The notes below the pieces were generated by a model. It made no database searches. It was not told the origin of the DNA and saw only the letters and a list, made by a program, of their open reading frames with translations. The translations under genes were made by a program, and so were the position numbers. Positions 1 to 7,304 of a stretch of 18,377 nucleotides of DNA are shown here, one piece after another. The DNA is from DATBLZ01 sp036555065 (GTDB lineage: Bacteria > Pseudomonadota > Gammaproteobacteria > Steroidobacterales > Rariloculaceae). Positions within the stretch are counted from its first letter, which is position 1; each line of letters opens with the position of its first letter. The DNA is taken from NCBI GenBank assembly GCA_036555065.1, contig DATBLZ010000158.1:1-18377 (forward strand), given 5' to 3'.

Positions 1-638
1 GGAATGTCGCCCCAAACATATTTGTGAACCTGTAGCTGCAAGCGCACCGGCAACTGATCTTCGAGGATCCAATCCGCGAGCGATTGCGCCGGCAGCTGCT
101 CGTGGCTCGGCGAGAAGAAAACCGGGCACGGAAGGTCCCGATGCTCGCGCACGAAGTCGCGCGACCATTCGTAATCCGCGCGGTCGCAGACGACGAGCTT
201 GAGCGCATCGTGATCGCTCAGGAGCTCGAGGTTCTCGAGGCGGTTTCGGTCGGATTCCCTCGAGCCCGGCGTTTTGATGTCGACGATGCGGCTCACGCGA
301 CCGTCGACAGGGCTGATGTCGATTGCGCCGCTCGTCTCGAGCGAGACTTTGAAGCCTGCGTTACAGAGCGCCGTCAAGAGCGCCGCGCAGCGCGGTTGCG
401 CAAGCGGCTCGCCGCCCGTCACACAGACATACGGCGTCGAGTAACGCCGCACCTCCGCAAGAACGTCCGGCATCGTCCACCACTCGCCGCCCGTGAATGC
501 ATACGCGGTATCGCAGTATTGGCAACGCAGCGGACACCCCGTGAGCCGAACAAATACCGTGGGCCAGCCGCTGAAAAGGGCCTCACCTTGGATCGAGAAG
601 AAAATCTCCGTGATCTTGAGGCGTTCGTCGACGCTCAA
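1..638 (-). CDS. queE: 7-carboxy-7-deazaguanine synthase QueE, C-terminal end beyond window
   Basis: Radical SAM enzyme that converts 6-carboxy-tetrahydropterin to 7-carboxy-7-deazaguanine in the preQ0/queuosine pathway. The [4Fe-4S] ligands are C35, C39 and C42 in CPLRCQYC, the CX3CX2C spacing typical of the radical SAM superfamily, followed by DTAYAF. The SAM-binding glycine motif is VTGGEP at residues 73-78. The N-terminal KITEIFFSIQGEALFSGWP is also characteristic of QueE. The best start is TTG at 638-636, which overlaps the cpoB stop as TTGA, so translation is probably coupled to cpoB. There are 212 whole codons and no stop before the left edge; family members are about 210-225 residues, so only a few residues should be missing. 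It closes the ruv-tol-pal operon. In Pseudomonas queC usually follows, which would lie outside this window. Confidence 0.95.
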   Translation of the reverse strand, partial: MSVDERLKITEIFFSIQGEALFSGWPTVFVRLTGCPLRCQYCDTAYAFTGGEWWTMPDVLAEVRRYSTPYVCVTGGEPLAQPRCAALLTALCNAGFKVSLETSGAIDISPVDGRVSRIVDIKTPGSRESDRNRLENLELLSDHDALKLVVCDRADYEWSRDFVREHRDLPCPVFFSPSHEQLPAQSLADWILEDQLPVRLQLQVHKYVWGDI

Positions 639-1387
639 CCGTTCTCCTGGCTGATGCGCTCGAGCCGCTGCGCCGCGAGCCGCGCGGCCGTCGTGTCGGG
701 GTACAGCCGCTGCACTTCTCGAAGCGCGGTGCGCGCCGCATCGAGCTGCCCAAGCTCATGGTTGCAGTAACCGACCTTGAGCAGCGCGTCCGCGAGCTTT
801 GCCGACTGCGGATACGCGTCGAGGACCTTCTGAAACTCGGGCAGCGCCACCGCGAACTGCCGCCGCACGTAGTAAGTCTCGGCAAGCCAGTACTGGGCGT
901 TGTCTCTGAGCGAGCTCGTCGGGTAGACCACGAGAAAATCCGTGAATGCGCGGGTGGCCTCTTCGTAACGGCGCGCCTGGATGAGCTCGAACGCCGCGTT
1001 GTAGGCGTCTTGATCGCCGACCGAGGGCGCCGCAGCCTGGCTCGGCGCCTGAACACCCGGACCCGCCGGCGGCACCGCGCGCGCCTGCCCTCTCTCGAGA
1101 TTCTGCAGGCGCGTATCGACGTCAATATACAGGTCGCGATCGCGCGCGGCCGCATTCTCGGACTCGTAGCGCAGAGTCTCGATCTCGCCGCGCAGGCTCG
1201 CCGTCTCGGCCTGCAACTGCGAGAGCTGCGTCGCGAGCTCGATGAGGCTCTCGTTCTCGACGACGCGCTCGATGCGGATGAGCCTCGCATCCATGTCTTG
1301 AAGACGCAGATAAACGGGGTCCGTCGTCGGCGTCAGCGAGCTACAGCCCGCGGCCGCAAGCGACAATGCGACGATTGAGGCTCTCAC
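635..1387 (-). CDS. cpoB: Cell division coordinator CpoB (YbgF), TPR protein, possible lipoprotein
   Basis: Periplasmic protein that binds TolA and couples peptidoglycan synthesis (PBP1B) with Tol-Pal outer-membrane constriction. The 250 residues show a short signal (1-14), a predicted coiled-coil trimerisation segment rich in Leu, Glu and Arg (about 28-95), an Ala/Pro-rich linker (about 97-120), and a TPR-like domain (about 125-245) with repeats starting at DAYNAAFELIQARRYEEA and AQYWLAETYYVRRQFAVA. The start is GTG at 1387-1385, chosen because AGGAGG lies 8 bases upstream and overlaps the pal stop. Oddly, the signal ends in AAAGC with Cys15 followed by SS. This is an acceptable though imperfect lipobox, whereas E. 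coli CpoB is a soluble periplasmic protein. It lies 12 bases after pal and overlaps queE by 4 bases. Confidence 0.93.
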   Translation of the reverse strand: MRASIVALSLAAAGCSSLTPTTDPVYLRLQDMDARLIRIERVVENESLIELATQLSQLQAETASLRGEIETLRYESENAAARDRDLYIDVDTRLQNLERGQARAVPPAGPGVQAPSQAAAPSVGDQDAYNAAFELIQARRYEEATRAFTDFLVVYPTSSLRDNAQYWLAETYYVRRQFAVALPEFQKVLDAYPQSAKLADALLKVGYCNHELGQLDAARTALREVQRLYPDTTAARLAAQRLERISQENG

Positions 1388-1399
1388 GATACGTGCCTC

Positions 1400-1933
1400 C
1401 TAGCGATACACGAGCTCCACGCGGCGATTCAGGCTGTACGACTCCTCGTCGCTGCCGAACACTGCGGGCCGTTCCTCGCCGTAGCTCACCGTCGTCAACT
1501 GCGCGGCCGTCGCCCCTTGGAGCATGAGGATGCGCCGCACGGCTTGCGCGCGCCGCTCGCCGAGGCCGATGTTGTATTCGCGGCTGCCGCGCTCGTCGGC
1601 GTGACCCTCGAGGCGCAGCTGCACGCCCGAGTTCGCGGCCAGGTATTGCCCATGGGCCGCGAGCATCGAGTTGAAATCGGGCTTGATGTCGCTCGAGTCG
1701 AAGTCGAAATAGACGACGAGCTGGTCCATGAGCCCGGGCGGCACGTTGCCGCCCGTCGCTTCGCCGCCGGGGATCGGTTGGAACGCACCGGACCCGCTGC
1801 CGCCCGCGCCCGACGTCGAGGCACCATCGGTGCCGGCTGCGCCGGCGCTGCCGTCAGGCACGGCTTCCTGGTTTTTGCACCCGGCCAGGGCCAAAACGGC
1901 AAGACAGGCAATGAGGATCGTGTGTGCGCGCAT
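1400..1933 (-). CDS. pal: Peptidoglycan-associated outer-membrane lipoprotein Pal
   Basis: Outer-membrane lipoprotein that binds peptidoglycan and TolB and anchors the outer membrane during division. I chose the ATG at 1933 (177 residues) because AAGGA lies 8 bases upstream and the resulting lipoprotein signal is ideal: MRAHTILIACLAVLALAGC, lipobox LAGC, lipidated Cys19, Lys at +2. ATGs further upstream would add 3 or 10 residues. Residues 20-65 form a Gly/Ser/Ala-rich tether. The OmpA C-terminal domain covers about 70-177, with VYFDFDSSDI, the diaminopimelate-binding Asp113 in GHADERGS, and Arg128 in GERRAQAV. The end NRRVELVYR is typical of Pal. It sits between tolB and cpoB, in the canonical position. 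Confidence 0.97.
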   Translation of the reverse strand: MRAHTILIACLAVLALAGCKNQEAVPDGSAGAAGTDGASTSGAGGSGSGAFQPIPGGEATGGNVPPGLMDQLVVYFDFDSSDIKPDFNSMLAAHGQYLAANSGVQLRLEGHADERGSREYNIGLGERRAQAVRRILMLQGATAAQLTTVSYGEERPAVFGSDEESYSLNRRVELVYR

Positions 1934-1997
1934 GGAGTTCATCCTTAAATATAGTGAAAACAAGCCTATATACGCTATTTCTCGAACGACGTGTAGG
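1934..1997 (-). promoter_or_regulatory. AT-rich tolB-pal intergenic leader, possible internal promoter
   Basis: This 64-base gap is the largest inside the ruv-tol-queE operon and is strikingly AT-rich against its GC-rich surroundings. On the minus strand it contains TATATA (1972-1967) and TATATT (1953-1948), both resembling -10 hexamers, and AAGGA (1946-1942), the pal ribosome binding site. TTGACC overlaps the tolB stop (2001-1996), but its spacing to TATATA is 23 bases, too long for a standard sigma-70 pair. A separate pal promoter would make sense because Pal is needed in much larger amounts than TolQRAB, but this is inference. Confidence 0.25.
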
Positions 1998-3323
1998 TCA
2001 AGGCAACGCGAACGGCGACCACAAAGGCTCGCGAACGTCGCCGGCGACGGCTGCGATTCGCTGCTTCACGCGCCCATCCGAGCTCACGGCGGACAACACG
2101 CCCTGCCCGCCGTCGCGAGTCGCATAAATGATCATAGCCCCATTCGGCGCGAAGCTCGGCGACTCGTCGAGCCGGCCATTACTCAAGACCTGAAGGAACC
2201 GCGTGTCAAGATCGAGCACGGCGATGCGGTCGAGCCCGCGATCGCGATGCACGATTGCGAGTTGCTTGCCGTCGGGTGAAACACGCGGCCGTGTGTTGTA
2301 CTCGCCCTCGAAAGTCACCCGTTCGGGCCGCTTCCCGGGCTCGGCCTCGATGCGGTAGATCTGCGGCCCGCCGGCCCGATCGGAGGTGAAGTAGAGGAAT
2401 TGCCCATCGCCGCTCCACGCGGGCTCGGTGTCGATCGCGGGACTGTCCGTGATGCGCCGGAGCACCTGCGTGCCGAGCTCGAGCGTGTAGAGATCGAGGT
2501 TCCCCTCTTGCGAAAGCGTGAGTGCAAGCCGGCGGCCGTCGGGCGAGAACACGGGTGCGCCGTTGACCCCGGTGCGGCGCGAGGCGAGATCGCGCGTGCC
2601 CGTGCGCAGCGTCTGGATGTAGATCGCGGACTGATTGCCCTCGAACGAGACGTACGCAAGCCGCCGCCCGTCGGGCGACCAGGCCGGTGACATGAGCGGC
2701 TGCCGCGACTCGGCGATGATGTGCGCGTTCTCGCCGTCGTAGTCCGCGACGATCAAGCGAAACAACCGCCCGTCCTGGTTGCGCTGCTCGTTAATGTAGG
2801 CGATACGCGTGGCGAACACGCCGGGTATGCCCATGATCTTCTCGAAGACCATATCCGCGATGCGATGCGCCGTCGCGCGCAGCTCATCGGCTGACGACGT
2901 CACGCGGAATGCGAGCAGTTGCTCGCCGCGCGCAACGTCGAAGAGTTGGAACACGATCGAATAGCCGGCCGTGGCGTCGGGGCTGAGCTGCCCGATCAGG
3001 AGAGCATCGGTCTCGAGCGTGCGCCACGTTGCGAAATTCACTTGGGCCGACTGCGTCGGCCGCGAGACGAGATCGCCTTCGGGCAACGGCGCAAATCGGC
3101 CGCTATTGCCGAGGTCCGCGATGATGACCGACGTAACGTCGAACGGCGCCTGCCCCGCCCCTTGCCAGCCGAACGGCACGATCGCAATCGGAATCGGCCG
3201 CTCTACGCCCGACGTAATCTGGATTCGCAATTGCGCCCATGCGGTCGCGGTCAAAGCTCCCCATAAGACGCACATCCCGAGCGCCCCGAGTAGCCATCTC
3301 CTCCATGCCGACCTCTCCTGCAT
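1998..3323 (-). CDS. tolB: Tol-Pal system periplasmic beta-propeller protein TolB
   Basis: Periplasmic shuttle that binds Pal through its propeller and TolA through its N-terminus. I set the start at ATG 3323-3321 because GGAGG lies upstream at normal spacing and the product then opens with a Sec signal peptide (about 1-30) with hydrophobic core LLGALGMCVLWGALTA and cleavage after AWA. A longer frame to 3464 exists but would place 47 unrelated residues, overlapping tolA, before the signal. The mature N-terminus QLRIQITSG matches the TolA-contacting segment of the family. An alpha/beta domain follows to about residue 200. Then come five propeller repeats marked by SPDGRRLAYVS, SPDGRRLALTL, SGDGQFLYFTS, SPDGKQLAIVH and APNGAMIIYAT. 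Length is 441 residues against about 430 for the family. Confidence 0.97.
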   Translation of the reverse strand: MQERSAWRRWLLGALGMCVLWGALTATAWAQLRIQITSGVERPIPIAIVPFGWQGAGQAPFDVTSVIIADLGNSGRFAPLPEGDLVSRPTQSAQVNFATWRTLETDALLIGQLSPDATAGYSIVFQLFDVARGEQLLAFRVTSSADELRATAHRIADMVFEKIMGIPGVFATRIAYINEQRNQDGRLFRLIVADYDGENAHIIAESRQPLMSPAWSPDGRRLAYVSFEGNQSAIYIQTLRTGTRDLASRRTGVNGAPVFSPDGRRLALTLSQEGNLDLYTLELGTQVLRRITDSPAIDTEPAWSGDGQFLYFTSDRAGGPQIYRIEAEPGKRPERVTFEGEYNTRPRVSPDGKQLAIVHRDRGLDRIAVLDLDTRFLQVLSNGRLDESPSFAPNGAMIIYATRDGGQGVLSAVSSDGRVKQRIAAVAGDVREPLWSPFALP

Positions 3324-3345
3324 CTCCACTCCTCCGTAAGAGGCG

Positions 3346-4110
3346 CTAGACCTCGGGCTTGAACGTAACTTCGACGCTGCGGTTGAACAGCGCCGGCACG
3401 GGCGGACGCGGCAGCGGCGAAGCGGCTTGCACGGCCGCCTCGATCGAGCGCTTGACGGCATCATCGCCGTTACAGCGCACGAAGCTCACGCCGACGACGT
3501 CGCCGCTCGGAATCTGCGTCACATTGATGATGCACTCGAGCCCCGGCTGCGCGCTTAGCGGCTTGATCCACTTGCTCTGGATTCTGTCGTGAATCGCGCG
3601 CAAGTACTGATCGAGCAATCCGGCCTCCTCGGCACGGCGGGCCTCGTCTTCGGCAGCCAGTGCCGCAGCGAGCTCGGCCTCGAGCTCGGCTTGCTTGCGT
3701 GCCTCGGCCTGGCGGCGCGCTTCCTCCTCGCGCTTGCGCTGCTCGGCCTGACGTTGCTGCTCGGCTTCGCGCTCGCGCTGGGCTTCGGCATCGCGCTCGC
3801 GCTGCGCTCTCGCCGCGTCTTCGCGCTGCACGCGCAGCTGCTCCTGGCGGGCTTGCTCTTTGCGTTCGTCGGCCAGGCGTTGCTGCTCGCGCTCGCGGCG
3901 CGCCGCTTCACGCTCCGCCTCCGCAATACGCTCCATCTCGCGGCGCACGGCTGTCTCGTCGACGACGCGCGCCTGAATCGCAGTCACTTGCCGCAGCCCG
4001 CGCGGCGTGCCCGAGAAATCGAAACCGAGCACGAGCGCAGCGGCGACCGCAACGTGCAGAGCGATCGAATACGTGATCGCGATGGGATGGTTGCGCAAGA
4101 ACTCGGCCAT
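3346..4110 (-). CDS. tolA: Tol-Pal system inner-membrane protein TolA
   Basis: Energy-transducing protein that spans the periplasm, is driven by TolQR and contacts TolB, Pal and CpoB. Domain I is a single N-terminal transmembrane helix (about 10-31). It carries Ser15, His19 and Leu26 in the spacing of the TolA/TonB SHLS motif used to couple to the TolQR proton flow, while the last Ser position appears to be Phe30. Domain II (about 50-163) is a long charged helix of Glu, Arg, Gln and Ala. Domain III (about 164-254) is the TolA/TonB-like C-terminal fold, with Cys193 and Cys213 placed to form the conserved disulfide. At 254 residues it is much shorter than E. coli TolA (421), the difference lying in domain II. 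Gaps are 9 bases to tolR and 22 to tolB. Confidence 0.95.
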   Translation of the reverse strand: MAEFLRNHPIAITYSIALHVAVAAALVLGFDFSGTPRGLRQVTAIQARVVDETAVRREMERIAEAEREAARREREQQRLADERKEQARQEQLRVQREDAARAQRERDAEAQREREAEQQRQAEQRKREEEARRQAEARKQAELEAELAAALAAEDEARRAEEAGLLDQYLRAIHDRIQSKWIKPLSAQPGLECIINVTQIPSGDVVGVSFVRCNGDDAVKRSIEAAVQAASPLPRPPVPALFNRSVEVTFKPEV

Positions 4111-4119
4111 CGGCGCGTC

Positions 4120-4560
4120 CTAACGGTCCTCGGGCTCGAGCGGATCCGTGATCATGCCGACGTTCGCGGCGCCCGCCTGCGTGAGCAAGACCATGCCGCG
4201 CGCGAGGCGTCCCCAGGGCACGTTCTCGTCGGCCTTGACGAGCACGGGCGTCTCGGCGTTGCGGCGGATCACGGCCGCGGTCATGTTGACGACCGTTTGC
4301 TCGTCGACGGGCATATCCGGGTTGTCGGAAATATTCAGATAGAACGCACCCTCACGATCGACGCTCAACACGAGCGGCTCGTTGTCGCGCAACAGATCCG
4401 GGTCGAGCAGCTCGGCGCCGACGGCCGGCAGGTCGACGCTGATGCCTTGTGTCAGTAACGGCGCTGTAATCATGAAGATGATGAGCAACACGAGCATGAC
4501 GTCGATATAAGGAACGACGTTGATTTCGCCCATGAGGCGGCGTTCCTTCTTGCGGCTCAT
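4120..4560 (-). CDS. tolR: Tol-Pal proton channel subunit TolR
   Basis: ExbD/TolR family protein that forms the TolQR proton channel in the inner membrane. The sequence opens with a short basic cytoplasmic end (MSRKKERR) and then INVVPYIDVMLVLLIIFMIT. This gives a single membrane helix at about 18-38 with the essential proton-carrying Asp20. The periplasmic domain (about 40-146) has the family strand SVDLPAVGAE and the helix LLTQAGAANVGMITDP near the C-terminus. The 146-residue length is normal. The ATG overlaps the tolQ stop (ATGA), so the two are translationally coupled as expected for a fixed-ratio complex. Confidence 0.96.
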   Translation of the reverse strand: MSRKKERRLMGEINVVPYIDVMLVLLIIFMITAPLLTQGISVDLPAVGAELLDPDLLRDNEPLVLSVDREGAFYLNISDNPDMPVDEQTVVNMTAAVIRRNAETPVLVKADENVPWGRLARGMVLLTQAGAANVGMITDPLEPEDR

Positions 4561-5267
4561 GACGCGGCCGTTCCTCCGTGGCGCGCGGGCTCCCTGCGAA
4601 CGGCGCTGCGCTGTAAGATCGCAGCGAGCTCTTCCCGGAACGTGTCGTAGCGGACCTCGAGCCGATCGACGCGATCCGCAAAACGGTTATAGAAGATCAC
4701 CGCCGGTATCGCGGCGAACAGGCCCATGGCCGTCGCGATCAACGCTTCCGAGATGCCGGGCGCGACCATCGCGATCGTCGCGGTTTGGACGCCGCCGAGC
4801 GACATGAACGATTCCATGATTCCCCAGACGGTGCCGAAGAGCCCGACGTAGGGGCTCGTCGACCCGACGGTCGCGAGGAACGCGAGATTGTGCTCGAGGC
4901 CATCGACCTCGCGCGTCTGCGATACGTGCATCGCGCGACGCGCGCCCTCGATGAGATCGCTCGCGGGGAGGCCTGATTCCTGCTTGAGGCGCCCGAACTC
5001 GCGGTAGCCCGCCTCGAAGATGCCGGCCATGCCGAGCGGCGCCTTGTCGCCCTTCGCGATGTCCTTATATAGCGTCGTGAGATCGAGACCGGACCAGAAA
5101 CTCGCCTCGAAGCGATTTGCCCCGCCCGTGGCAGCCTTGAGCAGCCGGCTCTTGTCGATGATGACCGCCCACGAAGCGATCGAGGCCATTAACAGGAACA
5201 GCAAGACGACCTTAACGGGCCAGCTCGCTCCCAAGATCAAGTCGATGATCGATAAATCCGTGCTCAT
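4557..5267 (-). CDS. tolQ: Tol-Pal proton channel subunit TolQ
   Basis: MotA/TolQ/ExbB family protein that forms the ring around TolR and converts proton motive force into movement of TolA. Three membrane helices are visible: about 16-37 (PVKVVLLFLLMASIASWAVI), about 127-150 around FLATVGSTSPYVGLFGTVWG, and about 165-192 around SEALIATAMGLFAAIPAVIF. The second and third carry the Thr and Gly residues that line the channel in this family. A large cytoplasmic loop lies between helices 1 and 2 and a charged tail follows helix 3. The length of 236 is close to the usual 230. The gene overlaps ybgC and tolR by 4 bases each. Confidence 0.97.
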   Translation of the reverse strand: MSTDLSIIDLILGASWPVKVVLLFLLMASIASWAVIIDKSRLLKAATGGANRFEASFWSGLDLTTLYKDIAKGDKAPLGMAGIFEAGYREFGRLKQESGLPASDLIEGARRAMHVSQTREVDGLEHNLAFLATVGSTSPYVGLFGTVWGIMESFMSLGGVQTATIAMVAPGISEALIATAMGLFAAIPAVIFYNRFADRVDRLEVRYDTFREELAAILQRSAVRREPARHGGTAAS

Positions 5268-5674
5268 GTTCCTCTCAGCTCTCGGAGTAGTTCAGCGGGC
5301 CAGCGCCGCGGTTTGCCGGCCGCCGCATCGACGCATGCGACCTCGGCTTGCCCTGCGCAAACGAGCTCGGCGGCAGCGTCGGAGCGGCGAATGGTCTGCG
5401 CGAAAACAACCCTTGCGCCGCGTGTCTCGACGGCCTCGGCGGTCACGGTGAGGAGGTCGCCGAGTCGCGCCGGCGCGTGAAAACGCGCTTCGATGCTCGT
5501 CAACACGAATTGCACTCCATGCCGCTCACGCGCCTCACTGTGGTCGATGCCCCGTTGCCGCAGCCACTCCGTGCGCGCGCGCTCCATGAACCTGAAGTAG
5601 CTCGCGTTGTAGACGACGCCCTGCGCGTCGGTGTCCTCGAGATAGACCCTGACCGGCCATGCGAGCTCCTTCAT
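5264..5674 (-). CDS. ybgC: Acyl-CoA thioesterase YbgC (Tol-Pal associated)
   Basis: Hot-dog fold thioesterase of the 4-hydroxybenzoyl-CoA thioesterase family that hydrolyses acyl-CoA and, in E. coli, interacts with acyl carrier protein. I placed the start at ATG 5674, one base after the ruvB stop, giving 136 residues, the usual size. A longer open frame to 5728 lies within ruvB. The signature EDTDAQGVVYNASYFRFMER carries the catalytic Asp16. The residue after VVY is Asn23, where the E. coli protein has His. The rest (LTSIEARFHAPARLGDLLTV, then RVVFAQTIRR) matches the central sheet. It overlaps tolQ by 4 bases, its standard place between ruv and tol genes. Confidence 0.94.
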   Translation of the reverse strand: MKELAWPVRVYLEDTDAQGVVYNASYFRFMERARTEWLRQRGIDHSEARERHGVQFVLTSIEARFHAPARLGDLLTVTAEAVETRGARVVFAQTIRRSDAAAELVCAGQAEVACVDAAAGKPRRWPAELLRELRGT

Positions 5675-5675
5675 C

Positions 5676-6716
5676 TCAGTCGAACAGGCCCGCGGTATCG
5701 GTCCGGTCCCGCGCCGGCGGAATCGCAATGCCGAAATGCTCGTAAGCGGAGCGCGTCGCGACGCGGCCGCGCGCCGTGCGTTGCAAGTAGCCCTCTTGGA
5801 TCAAGTACGGCTCGACCATGTCCTCGAGCGTGCCGCGCTCCTCGCCGATGGCGACCGCGAGGCTCTCGATGCCGACGGGCCCGCCGTCGAACTTCTCGAT
5901 GACGGCCAGCAAAAGCTTGCGGTCCATGACATCGAAGCCGTGCGGATCGACTTCGAGCAGATCCATCGCGGCGCGCGCGATTGCCTGGTTCACGCGGCCG
6001 TCGGCCTTGACCTGGGCGAAATCGCGCACGCGCCTGAGCAGCCGGTTGACGACGCGCGGCGTGCCGCGCGACCGTGCCGCGATCTCACGCGCGCCGAGCT
6101 CGTCGATCGGCAGCGCGAGAATGCCCGCGGTGCGCTGCGCGATGCGCGTGAGGTCGTCGTGGCCGTAGAACTCGAGGTGCTGCGTGATGCCGAAGCGATC
6201 GCGGAGCGGCGAGGTCAGGAGCCCCGCGCGCGTCGTCGCGCCGACGAGCGTGAATGGCGGCAAGTCGACCTTGATCGAGCGCGCGCTCGGCCCTTCACCG
6301 AGCATGAAGTCGAGCTGGAAATCCTCGAGCGCCGGGTAGAGCACCTCCTCGACGACGGGGCTCAAGCGATGAATCTCGTCGACGAAGAGCACGTCGTTCG
6401 GCTCGAGCTTCGCGAGAATCGAAGCGAGATCGCCGGGACGCTCGAGAACGGGACCCGAGGTCTGGCTCAAGCTCACGCCGAGCTCGTTCGCGACGATGTG
6501 CGCGAGCGTCGTCTTGCCGAGCCCCGGCGGGCCGAACAAGAGCGTGTGGTCGAGTGCTTCTTTGCGCTGGCGGGCAGCTGTGATGAAGATCTCCATCTGC
6601 GCCTTGACGCGCGGCTGGCCGATGAACTCCTCGAGTCGTCGTGGGCGCACGGCACGGTCGAACGCCTCATCCTCGGGGACGGCGACGGCATTGATCATGC
6701 GTGCTTCGTTGACCAT
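5676..6716 (-). CDS. ruvB: Holliday junction branch migration ATPase RuvB
   Basis: Hexameric AAA+ motor that pumps DNA through the RuvA-bound Holliday junction. Visible motifs are Walker A GPPGLGKT (62-69), Walker B VLFVDEIHRL (109-118), sensor 1 GATTRAG (159-165) and the SPLRDRFG arginine-finger region (169-176). The C-terminal winged helix (about 265-335) contains GPVGIESLA and the conserved EPYLIQEGYLQRTARGR. Length 346 is normal. The ATG at 6716 directly follows the ruvA stop with no spacer, and a second in-frame ATG six codons later is possible. Confidence 0.98.
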   Translation of the reverse strand: MVNEARMINAVAVPEDEAFDRAVRPRRLEEFIGQPRVKAQMEIFITAARQRKEALDHTLLFGPPGLGKTTLAHIVANELGVSLSQTSGPVLERPGDLASILAKLEPNDVLFVDEIHRLSPVVEEVLYPALEDFQLDFMLGEGPSARSIKVDLPPFTLVGATTRAGLLTSPLRDRFGITQHLEFYGHDDLTRIAQRTAGILALPIDELGAREIAARSRGTPRVVNRLLRRVRDFAQVKADGRVNQAIARAAMDLLEVDPHGFDVMDRKLLLAVIEKFDGGPVGIESLAVAIGEERGTLEDMVEPYLIQEGYLQRTARGRVATRSAYEHFGIAIPPARDRTDTAGLFD

Positions 6717-7304
6717 CTACCCTGTGTGCGCGTGACGCAGCGCTTCGCGGATGAGCTCCTCGGTCGTGAGCTTTGCCGCATCGAGGTTCTTGAGCATGCG
6801 CGCGATCTCGGCGGGCTTGTAGCCGAGCGAGAGCAGCGCGCCTTCGGCTTCGGCCGCTGGGCCGCCGCCGTTCCTGAACGACGCCTTCGCGACGAGCTCG
6901 TCCTCGGGCAGCCGATCGGCCATCTCGACGAGCAGGCGCTCGGCGGTCTTCTTGCCGACGCCCGGCACGCGCGTGAGCCCCAACAGGTCTTTCTCGCGGA
7001 TGCAGCGGTAGAAACCGGCCGTGGTCATGCCCGACAGAATGCCGAGCGCGATGCGCGGGCCGATGTTCGAGACTTTGAGGAGGTTCCTGAAGAGCGCGCG
7101 CTCGCCCTCCGTCGCGAACCCGAATAGAAGTTGCGCGTCGTCGCGGACGTGGAGGTGCGTGACCAGCGTGAGCATCGCGCCGACCTGCGGCAGCTGATAG
7201 AAGGTCGACATCGGCGCCTCGACCTCGTAGCCGATGCCGCCGACGTCGAGCGTGAGCCACGGCGGGCGCTTCGCGACGAGCGTGCCTTTGAGGTGGCCGA
7301 TCAT
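6717..7304 (-). CDS. ruvA: Holliday junction DNA-binding subunit RuvA
   Basis: Tetramer that binds the four-way junction and recruits RuvB. Domain I (about 1-63) is the OB fold starting MIGHLKGTLVAKRPPWLTLD. Domain II (about 64-140) holds two helix-hairpin-helix motifs, LLKVSNIGPRIALGILSGM and LTRVPGVGKKTAERLLVEM. Domain III (about 150-195), which contacts RuvB, contains EGALLSLGYKPAEIARML. Length 195 is close to the family norm. The start overlaps the ruvC stop as ATGA and the stop abuts the ruvB ATG, so the three ruv genes are coupled. Confidence 0.98.
   Translation of the reverse strand: MIGHLKGTLVAKRPPWLTLDVGGIGYEVEAPMSTFYQLPQVGAMLTLVTHLHVRDDAQLLFGFATEGERALFRNLLKVSNIGPRIALGILSGMTTAGFYRCIREKDLLGLTRVPGVGKKTAERLLVEMADRLPEDELVAKASFRNGGGPAAEAEGALLSLGYKPAEIARMLKNLDAAKLTTEELIREALRHAHTG

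Noticed and set aside
3324..3464. Longer N-terminus for TolB
   Set aside because: The extra 47 residues overlap the end of tolA, precede a clear signal peptide and are unlike TolB; the ATG at 3323 has a good ribosome site.
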